From contig NZ_FNDB01000010.1 in the NCBI RefSeq assembly GCF_900099915.1, positions 47,167-111,166 of the forward strand: a stretch of 64,000 nt of DNA, read 5' to 3'. Position 1 is the stretch's first letter. Every line of letters starts with the position of its first letter. Below, in pieces: positions 58,806-64,000 of this stretch. The stretch is from Flavobacterium omnivorum (lineage in GTDB: Bacteria; Bacteroidota; Bacteroidia; Flavobacteriales; Flavobacteriaceae). The notes beneath the pieces were generated by a model, which was given only the letters and a program-made list of their open reading frames with translations, ran no database searches and was not told where the DNA came from. Made by a program: the position numbers and the translations under genes.

Positions 58806-59840
58806 ATGTTTAAAGCCTTAATTTCAATAATAGTTCCAGTTTATAATGTTGAAAATTATCTTCAGGAATGTCTGGATAGTTTGATAAATCAAACGTATCA
58901 AAACATTGAAATTATCATAGTTAATGACGAAAGCCCTGATAATTGCCTGCAAATTATTGAAGATTATGCGCGAAAAGATAATCGTATAAAATATATTGAT
59001 CAAAAAAATACAGGTCTTTCCGGTGCCCGTAATGCGGGTATCAAACTTTCTACTGGTGACTTTATCATGTTTGTTGATAGCGATGACTGGTTAGACACTG
59101 ATTGTCTGGAACAAATGTCAAAATATGCTACGAATCATGATTTAGTTATAGCTTCTTATTATCGAGAATTTATAAATAACTCTCAAATACGTAAATTGAA
59201 TTGTGCAGGATTTTATTCGTCAGCATTTATTCAAAGAAGAATTGTTGGGTTAATTGGAGAAGAATTGTCTGATCCATCACAAGCTGATAGTTTGGTGACT
59301 GTATGGGCAAAATTATATAGGAGTGACATTATAAATCGGAATTCAATACAATTTATTTCAACTAAAGAAATAGGAACATCAGAGGATTTATTATTTAATT
59401 TAGAATATCTTGAATACTGTAAAACTTCATTTGTTATTGACGGCCCTTTATATCACTACAGGAGGTATAATTTAAATTCGTTTACCTCGACAAACAAGAA
59501 AAATTTATTCTCAGATTGGAAAAATTTGTTCAATAGAATTCAAAATTTAATTGCGCATAAAAAAGAAGATTATCATATTGCGTTTAATAATAGAATAGCC
59601 TTAAGTATTATTGGCTTAGGATTGAATGAAATGCAAAATCCTAAAGGATATAGAGATAGGATTAAGAATTTAAAGCAAATCCTAAGTGATCCATTATATG
59701 AAAAAGCGTACAAGCAATTAGAATTAAATTATTTTCCCATACACTGGAAATTGTTTTTTGCTTTTGCAAAATATAAATTTGTAGTGGGTGTTTATTTAAC
59801 GCTGTTGGGCATAAATTACTTTGTAAGTAGAAATAACTAA
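58806..59840 (+). CDS. Glycosyltransferase family 2 protein
   Basis: A 344-residue GT2: LISIIVPVYNVENYLQECLDSLINQTYQNIEIIIVNDESPDNC (about 5-47), GLSGARNAGIKLSTGDFIMFVDSDDWLDTDCLEQM (about 76-110) with the metal site DSDD, and the TSEDLLFNLEYL acceptor motif (about 195). Together with 53899 and 56485 it is one of three similar GT2 enzymes. It lies 8 nt before the next gene. Confidence 0.9.
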   Translation: MFKALISIIVPVYNVENYLQECLDSLINQTYQNIEIIIVNDESPDNCLQIIEDYARKDNRIKYIDQKNTGLSGARNAGIKLSTGDFIMFVDSDDWLDTDCLEQMSKYATNHDLVIASYYREFINNSQIRKLNCAGFYSSAFIQRRIVGLIGEELSDPSQADSLVTVWAKLYRSDIINRNSIQFISTKEIGTSEDLLFNLEYLEYCKTSFVIDGPLYHYRRYNLNSFTSTNKKNLFSDWKNLFNRIQNLIAHKKEDYHIAFNNRIALSIIGLGLNEMQNPKGYRDRIKNLKQILSDPLYEKAYKQLELNYFPIHWKLFFAFAKYKFVVGVYLTLLGINYFVSRNN

Positions 59841-59848
59841 TTTATATT

Positions 59849-61084
59849 TTGTCTAAACTTATCCGCACTTCCACCATTGCCATGTCCCTGGATTATCTTC
59901 TTAAAGGGCAATTGGCTTTTTTAAAGCAGCAATATGAGGTTCTTGCCGTGTCTGGTACCGATAAACACTTAGAAGCCGTTGCGGCAAGAGAACAAGTGTC
60001 AATCCATTCCATTCCTATGCAACGGAGCATCAGTCCGCTTAAAGATTTAAAATCCCTGTGGCAGTTGTACTGGCTTTTCAAAAAGGAAAAACCATTAATC
60101 GTTCATTCGATAACACCAAAAGCAGGTTTACTCACGATGCTGGCTGGTTATTTTGCTAAAGTTCCAGTTCGCATTCACACGTTTACGGGGCTTATCTTTC
60201 CTACGAAAAAAGGTTTTTTGCAACAACTTTTAATTGGAATGGACCGTTTGCTTTGTTCTTGTGCTACGCATATTTATCCGGAAGGACAAGGCGTTAAGAA
60301 GGATTTGATTTCGTATCGTATCACTTCAAAACCATTAAGAGTTCTTGCTAATGGTAATGTAAATGGTATTGACACCCATTTTTTTTCAAAGGAAATGTTA
60401 CCTCTTCAAGAGCAAGAGTCTTTGCAACATGAATTAGGCATAACTGATAATGATTTTGTTTTTGTATTTGTTGGCCGTTTGGTTGCAGATAAGGGAATTA
60501 ATGAACTGGTTTCTGCATTCAAAAAACTCAAAAACGAAGATTCAAAGGGGGAGAATCACGAGTCGAAAGGAGAGCATCAAAACGAAAATCTGTTATACGA
60601 GGCTGTCAATTCAAAATTCAAAATTCAAAATTCAAAATTACTTCTCGTCGGGCCTTTAGAATCCGAATTAGATCCATTAGAACAAGAAACCCTGAAAGAA
60701 ATAGCATCCAATACCCATATCATTTCAGTCGGTTTTCAAAAAGATGTTCGTCCGTATTTAGGCATCGGTGACTGTTTGGTTTTTCCTAGTTACCGTGAAG
60801 GTTTTCCGAATGTAGTTTTACAGGCCGGAGCTATGGGTTTACCCAGTATTGTTACCAATATTAACGGTTCTAATGAAATCATCATTGATGGACAAAATGG
60901 GGTTATTGTCCCTGTCAAAAGTACTAACGCACTGCAAGAAGAGATGATGAAGATGATGTGCGATTTGGTTTTTTACAACGAACTGCAACGTAATGCCAGA
61001 GCTTTGATTGTTTCCCGTTATAAACAGGAAGTTGTGTGGGAGGCTATTTTAGCAGAATATAAAAGATTAGAAAAAAATGTATAA
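59849..61084 (+). CDS. Glycosyltransferase family 4 protein with heptanucleotide repeat insertion
   Basis: A 411-residue GT-B enzyme of the PglA-like group. Start TTG 59849 (MSKLIRTSTIAMSLDYLLKGQ) is chosen because the family begins with this stretch; ATG 59882 is the alternative. HSITPKAGLLTMLAGYFAKVPVRIHTFTG (about 90-118), FVGRLVADKGINEL (about 207-220) and PSYREGFPNVVLQAGAMGLPSIVTNINGSNEII (about 311-343) are intact. Between them, about 35 extra residues (228-263), SKGENHESKGEHQNEN...NSKFKIQNSK, are inserted; the last part is encoded by TTCAAAA repeated four times. It overlaps the next gene by 8 nt. Confidence 0.88.
   Translation: MSKLIRTSTIAMSLDYLLKGQLAFLKQQYEVLAVSGTDKHLEAVAAREQVSIHSIPMQRSISPLKDLKSLWQLYWLFKKEKPLIVHSITPKAGLLTMLAGYFAKVPVRIHTFTGLIFPTKKGFLQQLLIGMDRLLCSCATHIYPEGQGVKKDLISYRITSKPLRVLANGNVNGIDTHFFSKEMLPLQEQESLQHELGITDNDFVFVFVGRLVADKGINELVSAFKKLKNEDSKGENHESKGEHQNENLLYEAVNSKFKIQNSKLLLVGPLESELDPLEQETLKEIASNTHIISVGFQKDVRPYLGIGDCLVFPSYREGFPNVVLQAGAMGLPSIVTNINGSNEIIIDGQNGVIVPVKSTNALQEEMMKMMCDLVFYNELQRNARALIVSRYKQEVVWEAILAEYKRLEKNV
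60610..60637 (+). repeat. Four-copy heptanucleotide tandem repeat TTCAAAA inside a glycosyltransferase gene
   Basis: TTCAAAA occurs at 60610-60616, 60617-60623, 60624-60630 and 60631-60637. The unit of 7 nt is not a multiple of 3, so loss or gain of one unit would shift the reading frame of the surrounding gene. It is at present in frame. Confidence 0.9.
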
Positions 61085-61676
61085 AACCTTTTTTAAAAGA
61101 ATCATTGATTTCTTTGGAGCTTTAATGGGACTGCTTCTTTTAAGTCCGTTATTTCTTTTGGTAACTTTAGGGCTGTATTTTGCCAATCAGGGAAAACCTT
61201 TTTTCTTTCAATTGCGCCCAGGTAAAGACGGTGTAATTTTCAAGATTATTAAGTTCAAAACGATGAATGACAAGAAAGACCCAAATGGTAATTTATTGTC
61301 AGATGCCGAGCGATTGACACTAATTGGATCTTTTGTCCGCAAAACATCAATTGATGAAATTCCTCAATTGTTCAACGTTTTGATGGGCGATATGAGTTTA
61401 ATAGGTCCAAGACCGTTATTGGTTCATTATCTTGAACTGTATTCTGATTTTCAAAAAAGGCGGCACGAGGTAAAGCCTGGAATAACAGGTTGGGCACAAG
61501 TGAACGGGCGCAATGCTATTAGTTGGGATAAAAAATTTGAATATGATGTTTGGTATGTCGATAATTTTTCCTTTATTTTAGATGTAAAAATTCTATTCAT
61601 GACCATTCAAAAAGTAGTAAAAAGCGAAGGGATTAATGCAGCTAATGCTGCTACAATAGAACCTTTTCATGGATAA
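61077..61676 (+). CDS. Initiating phosphoglycosyltransferase (PglC-like sugar transferase)
   Basis: A 199-residue monotopic sugar-1-phosphate transferase that loads the first sugar phosphate onto undecaprenyl phosphate. It has one N-terminal membrane segment (about 12-33, FGALMGLLLLSPLFLLVTLGLYF), the KIIKFKTMNDKKDPNGN region (about 54-72), the DEIPQLFNVLMGDMSLIGPRP block (about 98-118) with the catalytic Asp-Glu pair at its start, and PGITGWAQVNGRNAISWDKKFEYDVWYVDN. Size and order match PglC. It overlaps its neighbours by 8 nt on each side, implying coupled translation with the acetyltransferase. Confidence 0.95.
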   Translation: MYKTFFKRIIDFFGALMGLLLLSPLFLLVTLGLYFANQGKPFFFQLRPGKDGVIFKIIKFKTMNDKKDPNGNLLSDAERLTLIGSFVRKTSIDEIPQLFNVLMGDMSLIGPRPLLVHYLELYSDFQKRRHEVKPGITGWAQVNGRNAISWDKKFEYDVWYVDNFSFILDVKILFMTIQKVVKSEGINAANAATIEPFHG

Positions 61677-62283
61677 TAAAAAATATTTATACGGAGCCAG
61701 TGGTCATTGTAAAGTAATTATTGATATTCTAAAATCAAATAATTATACTGTGGAAGCCGTTTTTGATGATGCTCCCTCAGCGGACTATCTATTAGGAATC
61801 CCTGTAGTTTCCACTAAGAATAGTATTGATTTTTCAAAAAAAAAAATGCTGATCTCCATTGGAGATAACGCCATAAGAAAAAAGATTGCTGAAGCATTGG
61901 GTACTGCTTTTTATAGCGCTTTACATCCAAAGGCTATTCTTTCACAATATGCTAGTATTGATGTTGGTTGTGTAATTATGGCAGGTGCTGTACTTAATGC
62001 GGAATCACACATTGGCAAGCATTGCATCATTAACACGGGCGCAGTTGTTGAACACGATTGTTTAATTGCAGATTATGTGCATTTATCACCTAATGTTTCC
62101 TTAGCAGGAAATGTAAGTGTTGGGCAAGGCAGTCACATTGGAATTGGTGCTACTGTAATTCAAGGAATCAAAATAGGTAAATGGAGCGTCATTGGTGCTG
62201 GTGCTGTTATCATCAAAGACGTACCAGATTATGCCGTAGTAGTTGGGAATCCTGGTAAAATAATTAAATTTAATATAAAATGA
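61669..62283 (+). CDS. PglD-like sugar O/N-acetyltransferase
   Basis: A 204-residue acyltransferase of the PglD/NeuD family. The N-terminal Rossmann part KKYLYGASGHCKVIIDILKSNNYTVEAVFDDAPSADYLLGIPVVS (about 3-47) binds the sugar nucleotide; the C-terminal left-handed beta-helix (about 90-200) contains hexapeptide repeats and the HDCLIADYVHLSPNVSLAGNVSVGQGSHIGIGATVIQGIKIG block with the catalytic His. In the Pgl pathway it acetylates the 4-amino group of the aminosugar nucleotide made by the following gene product. Confidence 0.92.
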   Translation: MDNKKYLYGASGHCKVIIDILKSNNYTVEAVFDDAPSADYLLGIPVVSTKNSIDFSKKKMLISIGDNAIRKKIAEALGTAFYSALHPKAILSQYASIDVGCVIMAGAVLNAESHIGKHCIINTGAVVEHDCLIADYVHLSPNVSLAGNVSVGQGSHIGIGATVIQGIKIGKWSVIGAGAVIIKDVPDYAVVVGNPGKIIKFNIK

Positions 62284-63425
62284 ATAATTCAAAAATATGG
62301 CTTTCCTCTCCGCACATGGGAGGAACCGAACGCAACTATGTACAAGACGCTTTTGATACTAATTGGGTAGCGCCATTAGGACCTAATGTTACGGGACTAG
62401 AACAAGATTTAGAGGACTACTTGGGCCATGAAGCGCATGTAGGAGCGCTGAGTTCCGGAACTGCGGCAATCCATTTGGGTCTAGTATTGTTAGGGGTGCA
62501 AGCTGGAGACACTGTACTGTGTCAAAGCATGACTTTTTCGGCTTCAGCCAATCCTATTTTGTACCAAGGAGCTACTCCTGTTTTTATAGACAGCGAAGAA
62601 GATACTTGGAATTTATGCCCTGTAGCGCTTGAGAAAGCAGTCACTAGTGAAATTGAAAAAGGGAAAAAGCCAAAAGCCATTATAGCGGTGCACCTTTACG
62701 GCGTACCGTATAAAATTGAAGCCGTAAGAGCAGTTGCTAATACTCATGGAATTCCTATTCTGGAAGACAGCGCTGAAGCCTTAGGAAGCAGTTTTAAAGG
62801 TCAAAAATGCGGTACTTTTGGGGACATCGGCGTATTGTCTTTCAATGGCAATAAAATTATTACCACTTCTGGCGGAGGCGCTATAGTAACTCCCACGGCA
62901 GCGCTTAAAGAAAAAGCCATTTTTTTTGCAACGCAATCCAGAGATGCAGCACCTCATTATCAGCACAGCGAAATAGGGTACAATTATCGCATGAGCAATA
63001 TTTGTGCCGGAATTGGTCGAGGCCAAATGCAGGTGTTAAATGCCCATGTACAATTGCGTCGGGACATGCATGATTTTTATGTTGATGTATTCAAGGATAT
63101 TGCGGCGGTAACCGTTTTTACAGTTCCTGACGCTGACTATTTTGCTAATTATTGGCTAACCGCTATTTTAGTTGCCCCCAATGAAGCGACAGGAATCGAT
63201 CGGGAAGCGTTGAGATTGGCTTTGGATCAGACTAATATTGAATCACGTCCGTTGTGGAAACCAATGCATTTACAACCTATTTTTGAGCGCTATCCATATT
63301 ATGGCACCAACGTAGCGGAAACTTTGTTTGACAATGGTTTGTGTCTGCCTTCTGGATCCAATCTGACCGATAGCGAAAGAGAAAGAATAAGAGAAGCGGT
63401 ACAGGATTTCTTCGCGAAAGAGTAA
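62280..63425 (+). CDS. PglE-like aminotransferase (DegT/DnrJ/EryC1/StrS family)
   Basis: A 381-residue PLP-dependent aminotransferase for 4-keto sugars. SSPHMGGTERNYVQDAFDTNWVAPLGPNVTGLE (about 9-41), SSGTAAIHLGLVLLGVQ (about 58-74), DSAEALGSSFKGQKCGTFGDIGVLSFNGNKIITTSGGG (about 163-200; the PLP lysine is in NGNK) and the YNYRMSN region. This is the form used to make UDP-4-amino-4,6-dideoxy-GlcNAc, the precursor of bacillosamine. A 4,6-dehydratase of PglF type is not next to it; the following DNA is a repeat region and an IS3-type element. It overlaps the acetyltransferase gene by 4 nt. Confidence 0.94.
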   Translation: MNNSKIWLSSPHMGGTERNYVQDAFDTNWVAPLGPNVTGLEQDLEDYLGHEAHVGALSSGTAAIHLGLVLLGVQAGDTVLCQSMTFSASANPILYQGATPVFIDSEEDTWNLCPVALEKAVTSEIEKGKKPKAIIAVHLYGVPYKIEAVRAVANTHGIPILEDSAEALGSSFKGQKCGTFGDIGVLSFNGNKIITTSGGGAIVTPTAALKEKAIFFATQSRDAAPHYQHSEIGYNYRMSNICAGIGRGQMQVLNAHVQLRRDMHDFYVDVFKDIAAVTVFTVPDADYFANYWLTAILVAPNEATGIDREALRLALDQTNIESRPLWKPMHLQPIFERYPYYGTNVAETLFDNGLCLPSGSNLTDSERERIREAVQDFFAKE

Positions 63426-63469
63426 GGGTATGTGTTTAATAACACAGTAAAGATTTCAAGTGTTTCGGT

Positions 63470-63586
63470 TGAAGGTTCTCGATACACCCCGCAAAAAAAA
63501 GCGGGGCACTCGGACAGACGAACTCTTGGTACATCCAACAAAAAAACGAGCCACTCGAACTAACGGGTTTTCGATACACCACCACG
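63470..63586. repeat. Palindromic intergenic repeats (CTCGATACACC / CACTCG type)
   Basis: CCCCGC (63487-63492) and GCGGGG (63501-63506) flank eight As, and two related segments (TCTCGATACACC at about 63478 and TTTTCGATACACC at about 63570) are interspersed with CACTCGGAC and CACTCGAAC. The pattern resembles dispersed repeats of Flavobacterium genomes, from memory. No gene is seen in the 314-nt gap between 63425 and 63740. Confidence 0.55.
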
Positions 63587-63694
63587 TCTTAGAATAAAAA
63601 TTACGTAAAAGAAGTTCTAAAATATACGCTAGAGGTATTTTATTCGTTCGGATATAAAAAAATGCAGTCGCGTAGTAGCAACAATTTTATTTCC

Positions 63695-63702
63695 TATATT
63701 TG
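63695..63702 (+). promoter_or_regulatory. Possible promoter at the IS left end
   Basis: TATATTTG at 63695-63702 matches TAnnTTTG. If the insertion element begins with the TG at 63701, as many IS3-family ends do, the -7 element would be made from flanking DNA plus the first two bases of the element. Confidence 0.35.
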
Positions 63703-64000
63703 TCCCGTCCTGAAATAGCGATACACAAAAAGTATCCTAATGGAAAAACATGAAGAAACACGCTATGTGAAGCGGACTCAAAAAGATTATTCAATGTCTT
63801 TTAAATTACAAATTGTTCAAGAAATTGAACGAGGACAACTTACAGTTACAGAATCCACAAAGACTTATGGCATTCAAAATAGATCAACTGTTGTTAAATG
63901 GCTTAGAAAATTCGGTAACTTTGATTGGGAAAACCAAACACCATTTACTATGTCAAAGTCGCCAGAACAAAAGATAATGGAACTTGAAGCCAAAGTAAAA
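63701..64000 (+). mobile_element. Left part of an IS3-family insertion sequence
   Basis: The presumed left terminal repeat begins near 63701 with TGTCCCGTCCTGAAATAGCG, an IS3-type start with 5'-TG, and the transposase OrfA starts 39 nt inside. The element continues beyond the window, so the right end, the target duplication and the number of copies cannot be seen. Confidence 0.65.
63740..64000 (+). CDS. IS3-family transposase OrfA, 5' part (cut by window edge)
   Basis: An open frame of 87 codons from ATG 63740 to the window end. The N-terminal helix-turn-helix region YSMSFKLQIVQEIERGQLTVTESTKTYGIQNRSTVVKWLRKFG (about 17-59) is typical of OrfA of IS3/IS911 elements; a C-terminal leucine-zipper-like helix starts at SKSPEQKIMELEAKVK. 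In IS3 elements OrfB with the DDE site follows and is made through a -1 frameshift; it would lie outside the window. Confidence 0.85.
   Translation, partial: MEKHEETRYVKRTQKDYSMSFKLQIVQEIERGQLTVTESTKTYGIQNRSTVVKWLRKFGNFDWENQTPFTMSKSPEQKIMELEAKVK

Noticed and set aside
63487..63506. CCCCGC-A8-GCGGGG hairpin as a terminator of the polysaccharide locus
   Set aside because: No T-run follows the stem, and the surrounding sequence is repetitive; it is better explained as a palindromic repeat.

Overview
The window comes from an AT-rich member of the Bacteroidota, most likely a Flavobacterium or close relative. The evidence is a SusC/RagA-type TonB-dependent receptor, many upstream regions with the Bacteroidota -7 promoter element TAnnTTTG, the absence of clear Shine-Dalgarno sequences, an UpxY-type NusG paralogue inside a surface-polysaccharide locus, and a str-S10-spc-alpha supercluster that lacks tuf. 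I saw no rRNA, tRNA or CRISPR array.

Layout. 1-2406 (minus strand): the N-terminal part of a SusC-like receptor, cut by the window edge, and a BamA/TamA-like outer-membrane barrel protein. 2676-19914 (plus): an uninterrupted block of 32 translation and transcription genes from rpsL to rplQ, including fusA, secY, infA, rpmJ (missed by simple ORF calling because of its size) and rpoA. It has promoters before rpsL and rplC, two structured intergenic regions (rpsN-rpsH and rpsK-rpsD) and a strong terminator after rplQ. 20347-30795: mostly single housekeeping genes with their own promoters and terminators: carA, eno, citrate synthase, two adjacent guanidino-group-modifying hydrolases (the second is CtlX-like), a MarC-family membrane protein, a CoA-binding protein, a sodium/solute symporter and recR.

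30869-63425 (plus): a surface-polysaccharide locus of the Wzx/Wzy type. It holds the export lipoprotein (Wza-like) and a BY-kinase co-polymerase (Wzc-like). Sugar-nucleotide enzymes point to UDP-GalNAcA (TviB/TviC-like), UDP-glucuronate, GDP-L-fucose (ManC, Gmd, Fcl) and UDP-L-FucNAc and/or UDP-L-QuiNAc (FnlA/B/C plus an RmlD-like reductase). An orphan RmlB and an internal UpxY-like antiterminator are also present. Then come eight glycosyltransferases, a Wzy/EpsG-like polymerase and a Wzx flippase. The locus ends in a tightly overlapping PglC-PglD-PglE-like module that would make and load a bacillosamine-type initiating sugar. A partial IS3-family element follows at the right edge, preceded by palindromic repeats.

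How it works together: the PglC-like enzyme should load the first sugar phosphate onto undecaprenyl phosphate, the transferases extend it, Wzx flips the unit, Wzy polymerises it, and Wzc/Wza control length and export. Items most worth a second look are the probable leader RNA of rpsD, the structured rpsN-rpsH spacer, a four-copy heptanucleotide repeat inside a glycosyltransferase gene that could switch it on and off, an internal promoter followed at once by a terminator-like hairpin among the glycosyltransferase genes, and the mixed FucNAc/QuiNAc enzyme set. I did not find a clearly new defence or mobile system.
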